Assembly (NCBI GenBank): GCA_944392945.1
Contig: CALXYJ010000001.1
Coordinates: forward strand, 1-64,000
Length of the DNA stretch: 64,000 bases
Direction: 5' to 3'
DNA from: an uncultured Clostridia bacterium
GTDB lineage: Bacteria > Bacillota > Clostridia > TANB77 > CAG-508
Below are positions 10,233 to 18,125 of the stretch, piece by piece (the first letter of the stretch is position 1; the number at the start of each line of letters is the position of its first letter). Both the position numbers and the translations under genes were made by a program. Under the pieces are notes generated by a model, which was given only the letters and a program-made list of their open reading frames with translations, had not been told where the DNA came from and ran no database searches.

Positions 10233-11149
10233 GATATAATGTTGTAACTTATCTAATAGGGGAAGGATTTAGAAATGTTTTTAAAAATAAAAAATCTACT
10301 AGTGCGTCTATAATTATAATGAGTCTTACAATGCTAATATTTGGTATATTTTTTGTAATCACGCAAAATATTAATAATATTATGAGACAGGTAGAAAGTG
10401 AACAAGGAATAGAAGTATTTTTATATGATATTTCAGAAGATCAAACACAAGCAGTAGGAGATTATATAAGAAATATAGATGGAGTAAATACGATAGAATA
10501 CAAGACTAAAGAAGATGCTTTAAATCAATTAAAAAGTCAATTTAAAGACAGAGAAGATTTATTAGCAGGTTATGAAGAAAATAATATATTTCCAGCATCT
10601 TATGTAGTAACATTAACAGATTTAACTAAGAGTAAAGAAGTAATAGATAAAATATGGGAATATAACGATGATAAATCAGAGGCAGATCAAGTAATAAAAA
10701 ATATAACAAGTAAAGATGAAGTTGTTACAACTTTAATAAATTTAGCAAATGGTATTAGAATAATTACTGGTGTAATACTTGTAATATTAATTATAATTTC
10801 AATATTTATAATATCAAATACAATAAAACTTACTGTTCATGCAAGAAGAAAAGAGATATCAATAATGAAATATGTTGGTGCGACAAATAGTTTTATAAGA
10901 TGGCCATTTATTGTAGAAGGTATTATAATAGGAATTATATCAGGTGCAATATCAATAATTATTTTAGGAATAAACTATAATTTAATTGCAGGAAAAATTC
11001 TAGAATCACAAGTTGTATCTGCAATGGATATTAATTTATTAACATTTGCAGATATGTTTGGGTTAATAGTATTTGTTTATGTACTTTTAGGAGTTGGAAT
11101 AGGAGTTTTAGGAAGTTGTATTTCTATGCGAAGATATTTAAAAGTATAG
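10229..11149 (+). CDS. ftsX: Cell division protein FtsX
   Basis: Membrane partner of FtsE. Start is GTG at 10229, overlapping the ftsE stop by 4 bp (GTGA), so translation is coupled. 306 aa: a cytoplasmic N-terminus, TM1 at about residues 24-46, a large extracellular loop (about 50-170) that in FtsX proteins docks the coiled-coil hydrolase, and three more membrane segments in the C-terminal half, which contains the typical RRKEISIMKYVGAT loop. The coiled-coil M23 proteins encoded next are the expected binding partners, by analogy with EnvC and PcsB. Confidence 0.95.
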   Translation: MRYNVVTYLIGEGFRNVFKNKKSTSASIIIMSLTMLIFGIFFVITQNINNIMRQVESEQGIEVFLYDISEDQTQAVGDYIRNIDGVNTIEYKTKEDALNQLKSQFKDREDLLAGYEENNIFPASYVVTLTDLTKSKEVIDKIWEYNDDKSEADQVIKNITSKDEVVTTLINLANGIRIITGVILVILIIISIFIISNTIKLTVHARRKEISIMKYVGATNSFIRWPFIVEGIIIGIISGAISIIILGINYNLIAGKILESQVVSAMDINLLTFADMFGLIVFVYVLLGVGIGVLGSCISMRRYLKV

Positions 11150-11161
11150 AAGGAGAAAATT

Positions 11162-12322
11162 ATGAAAAAATTTCTAAAAACATTAATGCTAATTATATTG
11201 TTAATTGCAACTTTGGGATGTTCAACGATTTTTGCATCAGATATCAGCAATTTGCAGGAACAACAAACTCAAGTACAAGCAGACCAAGATATGGCAATGA
11301 CGCAACTTCAAGCTGTGCAAGAAGAGTTGACTACCAACTTACAACAAATACAAGAGTTAAATAATAATATAGCTCAGTATGAAAGCGAAATAAATGATTA
11401 TAATTCACAAATTGTATCATTACAAGATGAAATCGCCAAAACGGAAGAAGAAATACAAAAAGCTCAAGAAAATTATGATAGTCAAAAAAAATTATTAGAC
11501 GATAGATTAGTTACAATGTATGAAAAAGGATCAGTAGAATATTTAGATGTTGTATTAAGCTCTAAAACGATAACAGAATTTTTATCTAACTATTATTTAT
11601 TGACAATATTAACTAATTCAAATGTAGAGTTTTTGGATACGATAGAAAAACAACAACAAATAATAGAAGATGAAAAGAAAAAATTAGAAGAACAAAAACA
11701 ACAAATTGATAATGCTAAAGAAGAGAAAGAAAAATCATCAATAATATTACAAAATACAAAAGTTATGAAAGATTCATATACAGCACAGTTAACAGATCAA
11801 GAAAAACAAATTCAATCAGAAATAGATGCATATCAAACACAATTAAATCAATTAGAATCAGAAATACAATCTATAACTGCAAATAACTTAATAGTAAATC
11901 CAAATTACATTGGGGGAGTAATGTTATGGCCAGTGCCAGGTTATACTAAATTAAGTTCAACATTTAAGATGAGAGTTCATCCTATAACAGGGGTATATAA
12001 ATTACATACTGGAATTGATATACCAGCGCCTAAAGGAACTAGTTTCTTAGCTGCAAATAGTGGAGTGGTTGTAAAAGCAGGTTATAATACAGCATATGGA
12101 AATATGGTTATGATAGACCATGGTGGAGGAGTATCTACTCTATATGCTCACGGAGATAAGATAATGGTAACTTTAGGTCAAACGGTTAATCAGGGAGATG
12201 TAGTTTTACAGGTAGGAGAAACTGGTTATGCAACAGGGCCACATGCACATTTTGAAGTAAGAATAAATGGAACGCCAGTAGATCCGTTACCATATGTAAC
12301 AAACCAAAACGGAGTAAACTAA
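11162..12322 (+). CDS. Coiled-coil M23 peptidase (EnvC/PcsB-like), first copy
   Basis: Predicted secreted peptidoglycan endopeptidase or hydrolase activator worked by FtsEX. 386 aa with AGGAG before the ATG, 12 bp after ftsX. Signal peptide at residues 1-25 (a Cys occurs in GCSTIFAS, but cleavage as a lipoprotein is uncertain). Long coiled coil at about 28-245 rich in Gln/Glu. M23 domain at about 255-380 with the zinc motifs HTGID, LYAHGD and HAHFEV, so the metal ligands appear complete and the domain may be active, unlike catalytically dead EnvC. Paralogue of the next gene. Confidence 0.9.
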   Translation: MKKFLKTLMLIILLIATLGCSTIFASDISNLQEQQTQVQADQDMAMTQLQAVQEELTTNLQQIQELNNNIAQYESEINDYNSQIVSLQDEIAKTEEEIQKAQENYDSQKKLLDDRLVTMYEKGSVEYLDVVLSSKTITEFLSNYYLLTILTNSNVEFLDTIEKQQQIIEDEKKKLEEQKQQIDNAKEEKEKSSIILQNTKVMKDSYTAQLTDQEKQIQSEIDAYQTQLNQLESEIQSITANNLIVNPNYIGGVMLWPVPGYTKLSSTFKMRVHPITGVYKLHTGIDIPAPKGTSFLAANSGVVVKAGYNTAYGNMVMIDHGGGVSTLYAHGDKIMVTLGQTVNQGDVVLQVGETGYATGPHAHFEVRINGTPVDPLPYVTNQNGVN

Positions 12323-12345
12323 CACATAATTAACGGAGGATAAAA

Positions 12346-13575
12346 ATGAAAAAAATATTTCAAAAAATAATGGGAACATTAATAGTAACAGCCATGGTAA
12401 TAAATGTAGTATCTGCAGCATATGCAAGTTCGAGTATAAGTAGTCAAAAAAGTGAGATAAATCAAAAGATACAAGAAACAAAAGAAAGTTTAAATGAAGT
12501 AAATAGTCAAAAAGCAGAATCAGAAGACAAAGTAGAAGAATTGTCTGGTCAAATTGGTTCATATGAATCACAAATAAGTTCACTAGAATCAGAAATAGAA
12601 GAAAAAACTAATGAAGTTCAAGAAATGCAAAAAAAATTGGATGAATTAGAAGCAGAAAGAGAAAAAAATCAAAAATTATTGGACGAAAGATTAATAACAT
12701 TATATGAAAAAGGAGAAGTATCATATATAGATATGCTTTTATCTTCTGCTGATTTATCGCAGTTTATTTCTAATTATTATATGATAGAAACTTTAACAGC
12801 AGCAGATAAAGATTTAATAGAAAATTTAGAGAATGATAAAAAAGAAATTGCAGATACTCAGGATAAATTAAATGCAAGTTTGGATGAAATAGAAACAAAG
12901 AAAACAGAATTAGAATCAATTAAGAAACAATTAAGTGATGCTAAAGATGAAGAACAATCAAAAGTTGACGAATTAACAGAACAATCACATGATTTGGAAA
13001 GTGATGTTGAAGAATATGAAAAGAAAATGAAAGAACTTGATGCAAAGGAAAAAGCTCAAGAAGAAGCTTTAAGAAAGAAATATGAAGAAGCAAAGAAAAA
13101 AGCAGAACAAGCAGCATCAGCTAACTCTGGTTCTTCATCATCTTCTAGCTCATCAGGAAGTTCATCTTCTAGTGGCACTGTAAGTTCTAAAGGATTTATA
13201 AGACCTGTTACAAGTGGAAAAATTACAGCAACGATGTATTATTCTAGTGGATCATATCATGGAGCTGTGGATTTTGGAGTATCAACAGGAACACCGGTTT
13301 ATGCAGCTGCAGATGGAATAGTTGTTACTTCTACTTGGGGTGGATCAGATAGTTATGGATATTACATAAAAATAAAACATTATAATGGTTTATATACATT
13401 ATATGCACATGGTTCATCATTAAAAGTAAGTGTTGGACAAGAAGTTAAACAAGGGGATTTAATAATGTTATCTGGAAATACTGGTAATTCAACAGGACCT
13501 CATCTACATTTTGAGGTTAGAGTTGCACCAGGAGGATATAGCAATAGAGTAAATCCATTAAATTATTTACCATAA
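12346..13575 (+). CDS. Coiled-coil M23 peptidase (EnvC/PcsB-like), second copy
   Basis: 409-aa paralogue of the preceding protein, 23 bp downstream with its own GGAGG. Signal peptide (to about residue 28, VSAAYASS), coiled coil at about 30-255, then a serine/glycine-only linker of about 25 residues, then an M23 domain with HGAVD, LYAHG and HLHFEV, so the zinc ligands are present. The low-complexity linker is absent from the first copy and would let the catalytic domain reach further into the wall. The operon position after ftsEX implies control by FtsX. Which paralogue serves division and which serves sporulation or growth is unknown. Confidence 0.9.
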   Translation: MKKIFQKIMGTLIVTAMVINVVSAAYASSSISSQKSEINQKIQETKESLNEVNSQKAESEDKVEELSGQIGSYESQISSLESEIEEKTNEVQEMQKKLDELEAEREKNQKLLDERLITLYEKGEVSYIDMLLSSADLSQFISNYYMIETLTAADKDLIENLENDKKEIADTQDKLNASLDEIETKKTELESIKKQLSDAKDEEQSKVDELTEQSHDLESDVEEYEKKMKELDAKEKAQEEALRKKYEEAKKKAEQAASANSGSSSSSSSSGSSSSSGTVSSKGFIRPVTSGKITATMYYSSGSYHGAVDFGVSTGTPVYAAADGIVVTSTWGGSDSYGYYIKIKHYNGLYTLYAHGSSLKVSVGQEVKQGDLIMLSGNTGNSTGPHLHFEVRVAPGGYSNRVNPLNYLP

Positions 13576-13583
13576 TATCAATA

Positions 13584-13619
13584 AACCGCTACATGAGAAT
13601 AAAAACTTAAGTAGCGGTT
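13584..13619 (+). terminator. Hairpin after the ftsEX-M23 operon
   Basis: AACCGCTAC (13584-13592) pairs with GTAGCGGTT (13611-13619), 18-nt loop, followed by only short T runs. It likely ends or attenuates the ftsEX-peptidase transcript before lemA. Confidence 0.55.
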
Positions 13620-13652
13620 ATATTAATATATAAATAAGGAGGAATTTATAAA

Positions 13653-14228
13653 ATGAAAAAGTCAACAATAGTGGTTTTAATAATCATTGCAATTATAGTC
13701 TTAATAGTAATAGGATTAGTTTCAAGTTATAATGGAGTAGTAGGTTTATCAGAAGAAGTGGATAATAAATTTGCAACTATAGATACTATGTTACAGAGAA
13801 GAGCAGATTTAATTCCAAATTTAGTAAATACTGTAAAAGGTTATACAAACCAAGAACAATCAATAATTGATTCTGTAACAGAAGCAAGAGCAAAATTAGC
13901 AGGGGCTTCAAGCGTAGAAGATAAAGCTAATGCTGATCAAGAATTAACAACAGCATTAAATAATTTATTAGTTGTTGTAGAAAATTATCCAGATTTAAAA
14001 TCATCACAAAATTTCATTAATTTATCAGATGAATTAGCAGGAACAGAAAATCGTATAGCTACTGCTAGAAAAGATTATAATGATGCTGTAAGATCATATA
14101 ATACTAAAATTAAAAAGTTTCCAACTAATATAATATCTGGAATGTTCGGATTTGAAGATAAAGAATACTTCCAAGCAACAGAAGGAAGTGAGGAGGTACC
14201 AACAGTTGACTTCAATACTGTTCAATAA
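13653..14228 (+). CDS. LemA family protein
   Basis: 191-aa LemA-type protein: a single N-terminal membrane helix (about residues 4-25) and a helical domain with the family hallmarks DNKFATIDTMLQRRADLIPNL and a C-terminal stretch (YFQATEGSEEVPTV). The topology places most of it outside. Its biochemical role is not settled. LemA genes are commonly paired with TPM-domain membrane proteins, as here, where the next gene starts inside the lemA 3' end. AAGGAGG precedes the ATG. Confidence 0.93.
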   Translation: MKKSTIVVLIIIAIIVLIVIGLVSSYNGVVGLSEEVDNKFATIDTMLQRRADLIPNLVNTVKGYTNQEQSIIDSVTEARAKLAGASSVEDKANADQELTTALNNLLVVVENYPDLKSSQNFINLSDELAGTENRIATARKDYNDAVRSYNTKIKKFPTNIISGMFGFEDKEYFQATEGSEEVPTVDFNTVQ

Positions 14229-14877
14229 AAAAAGTAAATTTATAATTTTACTTGTTCTAATCATAATGATATTTATATCTACACCTGCATATGGAATAGT
14301 ATCAAAGACAAGTGAATTCTATGTAAATGATTCAGCTAATTTACTATCGTCTGATACAGAAAATTATATTATAAATATGAATAAAGCATTAGAAGAAAAA
14401 ACTGGTGCACAAATAGTGGTAGTTACTGTTAAAAATTTAGAAGGAATGTCTATAGAAGAATATGCAACAGAATTATTTAGAGAATATGGTATAGGAGACA
14501 AAGAGAAAAATAATGGAGTATTATTATTATGTGCATTAGAAGAAAGACAATTCAGAATAGAGGTAGGATATGGATTAGAAGGAGTATTAACAGATGGTAA
14601 AACAGGTAGAATACAAGATGAATATATAATTCCATATCTGCAAAGTAATAATTTTAATGATGGGATAAGGAATGGATTTAATGCTGTTTTAAAAGAAGTT
14701 GAAAATGAATACGGAATAACTATAGATGGATCTGAAGAAGGAAATAATCTAGGAAATTCAACAAATTCTAGAACAATATATTCAAGAACTTCGTATATTG
14801 TTTGGATAATTATTATATTGATTATGATATTTTTCGCAAGACGTGGAATTTTCTTTATTGGTGGTTTTCGGTGGTAA
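14206..14877 (+). CDS. TPM-domain (YgcG-like) membrane protein, zero-frame product
   Basis: Start taken as TTG at 14206, with AGGAGG at 14191-14196. The upstream ATG at 14152 lies deep inside lemA and has no such site. The product begins with a signal peptide (to about residue 30), followed by a TPM domain (VNDSANLLSSD..., GAQIVVVTV, GVLLLCALEERQFRIEVGYGLEG..TDGKTG) and a membrane helix near the end. The zero frame stops at 14877, just where family members continue into a Gly/Phe/Ser-rich tail. That tail is present in the +1 frame (14865-14977). So this is a frameshift mutation, a sequencing error or programmed frameshifting; see findings. Overlaps lemA by 23 bp. Confidence 0.85.
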   Translation: MTSILFNKKSKFIILLVLIIMIFISTPAYGIVSKTSEFYVNDSANLLSSDTENYIINMNKALEEKTGAQIVVVTVKNLEGMSIEEYATELFREYGIGDKEKNNGVLLLCALEERQFRIEVGYGLEGVLTDGKTGRIQDEYIIPYLQSNNFNDGIRNGFNAVLKEVENEYGITIDGSEEGNNLGNSTNSRTIYSRTSYIVWIIIILIMIFFARRGIFFIGGFRW

Positions 14878-14977
14878 CCATTTTGGAGGAGGTTCCTTTG
14901 GAGGAGGTTCTTTTGGAGGAGGCTCTTTCGGTGGCGGAGGCTCATCTGGAGGAGGAGGTTCATCAAGAGGATTTTAA
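14865..14977 (+). other. Out-of-frame Gly-rich tail of the TPM protein with a UUU-C shift site
   Basis: The site reads GGT TTT CGG TGG TAA in the zero frame. Slipping one base after TTT (TTT to TTC, both Phe) reads GGT GGT AAC CAT and continues with repeated FGGGS units to a stop at 14975-14977, ending SSRGF. That is the expected family C-terminus. CGG is a rare codon in this A+T-rich genome. Confidence 0.7.
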
Positions 14978-14990
14978 ATATTTAAAAAAT

Positions 14991-15027
14991 AGATGTTTCT
15001 AAGAAAATGCTCAGAAACATCTATTTT
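14991..15027 (+). terminator. Intrinsic terminator after the TPM gene
   Basis: AGATGTTTCT (14991-15000) pairs with AGAAACATCT (15013-15022), followed by ATTTT. It lies 14 bp after the end of the +1-frame tail, which fits the tail being part of the gene. Confidence 0.75.
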
Positions 15028-15068
15028 GCTCTAAGTACAGTATTATTTTTATTTAGAAAAAGATAAGA

Positions 15069-15254
15069 TTAATTGTTATATAAATTTTTTTCATATAAAT
15101 CTTCTATTCGTACATCTTTTTCTTCAAAATTATCTATAAATCCAATTTTAGCCATATTATTATTTACTTCTTGAATCCAAACAGGTCTTTCATCATAATA
15201 GATATCTACTTTTTGTTTATTTCTTAAAATTTCATGTATTTGTGAAGCTTTCAT
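15069..15254 (-). CDS. sspH: H-type small acid-soluble spore protein (SspH family)
   Basis: 61 aa from the ATG at 15254, with AAGGAG 9 bases upstream; the longer frame to 15389 runs into a terminator and tRNA and is not real. The pattern MKASQIHEIL...V.IYYDERPVWIQEV matches the SASP-H family (compare MNKQRAQEI...Y.G.PIYIQHV in Bacillus SspH). The protein is expected in the spore core, made in the forespore. It is a marker that the host sporulates. No sigma-G promoter was identified with confidence. Confidence 0.85.
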   Translation of the reverse strand: MKASQIHEILRNKQKVDIYYDERPVWIQEVNNNMAKIGFIDNFEEKDVRIEDLYEKNLYNN

Positions 15255-15322
15255 AATAATCATCTCCTTAAATAAACTTGTACTAATAATATATCCAAAA
15301 AATAGAAAATTATTCCAAAATA

Positions 15323-15358
15323 AAAAAGAGTACCAAAAAACTTTTGGTACTCTTTTTA
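15323..15358. terminator. Bidirectional terminator between tRNA-Glu and sspH
   Basis: AAAAGAGTACCAAAA pairs with TTTTGGTACTCTTTT around a 3-nt loop, with A/T runs on both sides. It ends the tRNA-Glu transcript on the minus strand and separates it from sspH. Confidence 0.8.
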
Positions 15359-15361
15359 TTT

Positions 15362-15436
15362 TGGTGACCCGTACGGGAATCGAACCCATGATTCAGCCTT
15401 GAGAGGGCTGCGTCTTAACCGCTTGACCAACGGGCC
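15362..15436 (-). tRNA. tRNA-Glu (anticodon CUC)
   Basis: 75 nt with encoded CCA. Acceptor GGCCCGT/ACGGGTC, D arm with GGTTAAG, anticodon stem CAGCC/GGCTG around CTCTCAA, giving CUC, and T arm ATGGG TTCGATT CCCGT (one wobble pair). It reads GAG only; a UUC-anticodon isoacceptor for GAA must be elsewhere. Confidence 0.92.
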
Positions 15437-15504
15437 ATTAACAACATAAATATTTATATCATAAAAATGGGATATAGTCAAGAGATAAAAATTGTAAAAA
15501 ACTC

Positions 15505-15532
15505 TTGACAAAAAAAGTAAATATTATATAAT
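15505..15532 (+). promoter_or_regulatory. Sigma-A promoter of the tlyA-recN operon
   Basis: TTGACA (15505-15510), 16-bp spacer, TATAAT (15527-15532): both hexamers are consensus, 37 bp before the tlyA start. Confidence 0.8.
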
Positions 15533-15569
15533 AAATAGCGAACAAAAGTTTTAGAAACGGAGCGAAAAA

Positions 15570-16382
15570 ATGGAAGAAAAAGATAGATTAGATGTAGCTT
15601 TAGTAAACAAAAATTTCTTTACAACTAGGCAAAAAGCTCAATACGAAATAGAACAAGGAAATATATATGTAAATGGAAAACAAATAACAAAGCCAAGTAA
15701 AATAATAGATTACAAAGATAAGATAGAAGTAAAAGGAGAAATTTTAAAATATGTAAGTAGGGGTGGCTTAAAATTAGAAAAAGCAATAGAAAAATTTGAA
15801 ATTATATTAAAAGATAAAATATGTGCAGATATAGGAGCTTCAACTGGAGGATTTACAGATTGCATGTTACAAAACGGAGCAAAAAAAGTATATGCAATAG
15901 ATGTTGGTCATGCACAATTAGCGGAAAAGTTGAAAGAAGATAAGAGAGTAGTTAATTTAGAAGGAACAAATATAAAAGAATTAGATACAAATAGTATAGA
16001 AAAATTGGATTTTATAAGTTCAGATGTTTCTTTTATATCAGAAATATATGTAATTCCAAAAATATATGAATTATTAAAAATAAAAGGAAAATCTGTAATT
16101 TTAATAAAGCCTCAATTTGAAGCAGGGAATCATAACTTAAATAAAAATGGCGTGGTAAAAAATATAAAAATACATCAAAAAGTTATTCAAAATATAGTAA
16201 TGTTTGCAAATAAAACAGGTTTTAGAATTATAGATGTTACATATTCTCCAATAAAAGGGCCAGCAGGAAATATAGAATATCTGCTATATATGGAAAAAAA
16301 TGAAAATAATTTATTAGATTTATACAAAATGAAAAATAATTCTGTAGAAATTACTACAGAAGCAAGTAGAGTATTAAAATAA
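15570..16382 (+). CDS. tlyA: TlyA family rRNA 2'-O-methyltransferase
   Basis: 270 aa. N-terminal S4 RNA-binding domain (about residues 5-60: RLDVALVNKNFFTTRQKAQ...GNIYVNGK) followed by an FtsJ-like Rossmann methyltransferase with the SAM site ADIGASTGGFTDCML and a catalytic-type SSDVSFIS segment. TlyA proteins 2'-O-methylate 16S (and in some species 23S) rRNA cytidines, which affects capreomycin sensitivity; older annotations call them hemolysin A. In Firmicutes tlyA commonly sits next to recN, and here recN follows 11 bp later. A strong promoter and AACGGAG-type site lie upstream. Confidence 0.93.
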   Translation: MEEKDRLDVALVNKNFFTTRQKAQYEIEQGNIYVNGKQITKPSKIIDYKDKIEVKGEILKYVSRGGLKLEKAIEKFEIILKDKICADIGASTGGFTDCMLQNGAKKVYAIDVGHAQLAEKLKEDKRVVNLEGTNIKELDTNSIEKLDFISSDVSFISEIYVIPKIYELLKIKGKSVILIKPQFEAGNHNLNKNGVVKNIKIHQKVIQNIVMFANKTGFRIIDVTYSPIKGPAGNIEYLLYMEKNENNLLDLYKMKNNSVEITTEASRVLK

Positions 16383-16393
16383 GAGGTGTTTTT

Positions 16394-18013
16394 ATGATAT
16401 CTACATTACATATAAAAAACATAGGTATAATAGATGAGATCACAATAGATTTCTCAAAAGGATTTAATATATTAACAGGAGAAACAGGAGCTGGTAAAAC
16501 ACTAATAATTGGAGCATTAGGAATAGTAGCAGGAGGAAGATTTTCTAAAGAAATGATTCGTAAAGGTGAAGATCATTCTTTTGTAGAAGTTTGTATTTAT
16601 TTACCAAATCATCCAAAAGCAATTGATGGCAATATAATAATATCAAGGGAAATTTTTGAAAATGGTAGAAATACATGTAAAATTAATGGAAGATTAGTAA
16701 CAGTAACAGAACTAAAAGAATTTATGAATAATATAATAAATATACATGGCCAAAATGATAATCAAAATTTATTAAATAAAGAAAATCATATAAAATATTT
16801 AGATAAATTTTTAGGAAAAGAGTTTTTAAATAAAAAGGTAGAATATGATGAATTGTATAAAGAATATGTAAATATTAATAAAGAATTAAAAGAAAACTAT
16901 GGAGACGAAAAAGAAAAACAGAGAAAATTAGATTTATTATATTATCAATTAAACGAAATTAAAAATTCTAATTTAAAATTAAATGAGGATGAGGAATTAG
17001 AAGAACAACATAATCTTATTATAAATGCCGAGAAGATTGCTAAATGCTTGGGAACAGCAGATTTACAAATAAATGAAAATGCTTTAAATTCAATTAGTAT
17101 AGCAATAAAGAATTTAGAAAAAATAGAGAATATAAATATAAAATATCAAAAAACATTAAACTCTTTAAAAAGTAATTATTATGATTTACAGGAAATAGCA
17201 ATAGATTTAAGTCATTATAGCTCAGATATTTCTTTTGATGATGTACAAAGGGATGATGTAGAAAAAAGAATAGATGAAATAAATGATTTAAAAAGAAAAT
17301 ATGGTAATACTATAGATGAAATTTTAAATTATCAAAAAGATATAGAAATACAAATAGAAAAAATAGAAAATTCGGAAGAAAAAAATAAGGAATTAAAAAA
17401 CAAATTAGAAAAAATAACAAACAAACTAAATGAAATAGCTCTAGATCTACATTCTATAAGAGAAGAAAACAAAATTGATTTAGAAAATAAAATAAATAAT
17501 GAATTAAGCGATTTAGAGATGCAGAATGCAAGATTTAAAGTAAATATAGAGAAAACAAGTTTTAATAAAGATGGGATAGATGATATAGAATTTTTAATAA
17601 CGACAAATACCGGCGAAGACTATAAATCATTAATAAAAACAGCATCAGGAGGAGAAATGTCTAGAATAATGTTGGCTATAAAAACAGTACTATCAGACAC
17701 AGACGAAGTACCAATATTAATATTTGACGAAATAGATACAGGAATTAGTGGTAAGGCAGGAAATGCAGTTGGAGAGAAACTAAAGATGATATCTAAAAAA
17801 CATCAAGTAATTATTGTAACACATTTAGCAAGTATTGCAGCAAAGGGAGATTCTAATTATTATATTTATAAAGAAGTAGAAAATAATAATACTAAAACTA
17901 GAATCAAGAATTTAAACGAAAAAGAAGTAATAGAAGAAATAGCAAGGATTGCTAGTGGAATTGTTTCAGAGATTTCTATAAAACATGCAATGGAATTAAG
18001 AACAGCAATCTAA
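16394..18013 (+). CDS. recN: DNA repair protein RecN
   Basis: SMC-like ATPase acting early in double-strand break repair. 539 aa, slightly short for RecN. Walker A GETGAGKT at residues 29-36; a central coiled-coil hinge region (about 140-370, very Lys/Glu/Asn rich); C-terminal ABC signature TASGGEMSR, Walker B ILIFDEIDTGISG and the VTHLASIA switch. All ATPase elements are intact. It lies 11 bp after tlyA and shares its promoter. No LexA box is apparent directly upstream. Confidence 0.95.
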   Translation: MISTLHIKNIGIIDEITIDFSKGFNILTGETGAGKTLIIGALGIVAGGRFSKEMIRKGEDHSFVEVCIYLPNHPKAIDGNIIISREIFENGRNTCKINGRLVTVTELKEFMNNIINIHGQNDNQNLLNKENHIKYLDKFLGKEFLNKKVEYDELYKEYVNINKELKENYGDEKEKQRKLDLLYYQLNEIKNSNLKLNEDEELEEQHNLIINAEKIAKCLGTADLQINENALNSISIAIKNLEKIENINIKYQKTLNSLKSNYYDLQEIAIDLSHYSSDISFDDVQRDDVEKRIDEINDLKRKYGNTIDEILNYQKDIEIQIEKIENSEEKNKELKNKLEKITNKLNEIALDLHSIREENKIDLENKINNELSDLEMQNARFKVNIEKTSFNKDGIDDIEFLITTNTGEDYKSLIKTASGGEMSRIMLAIKTVLSDTDEVPILIFDEIDTGISGKAGNAVGEKLKMISKKHQVIIVTHLASIAAKGDSNYYIYKEVENNNTKTRIKNLNEKEVIEEIARIASGIVSEISIKHAMELRTAI

Positions 18014-18042
18014 AACTAAAAATAAGTAATACATAGTAATTT

Positions 18043-18113
18043 ATGTGTAGGAAAATCATTAGATTTTTCTACACATAAAAAGAAGTATATAATTACAAAA
18101 TTATATACTTCTT
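18043..18113. terminator. Double hairpin between convergent recN and mutS2
   Basis: Two 15-bp stems in tandem: ATGTGTAGGAAAATC / GATTTTTCTACACAT (18043-18057, 18062-18076, one G-T wobble) and AAGAAGTATATAATT / AATTATATACTTCTT (18080-18094, 18099-18113, perfect). The first serves recN and the second serves mutS2. Part of the first stem recurs in the rny leader near 42482. Confidence 0.8.
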
Positions 18114-18125
18114 ATGCAAATATAA

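Noticed and set aside
11116..11364. 82-aa plus-strand frame between ftsX and the first M23 gene
   Set aside because: Overlaps the signal peptide and coiled coil of the real M23 gene in another frame and has no ribosome binding site.
14795..14977. TPM gene called a plain pseudogene
   Set aside because: The only lesion is a one-base frame change at a plausible slippage site, with the whole C-terminus and terminator intact, so I left it as a coding gene with a frameshift note.
14802..15002. Separate small protein in the frame 14802-15002
   Set aside because: It reads the glycine-rich tail of the TPM gene in a third frame (Leu/Glu/Val-rich artefact) and has no start signal.
15255..15389. N-terminal extension of the spore protein gene
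   Set aside because: It would run through the bidirectional terminator and into tRNA-Glu; the ATG at 15254 has a proper ribosome binding site.
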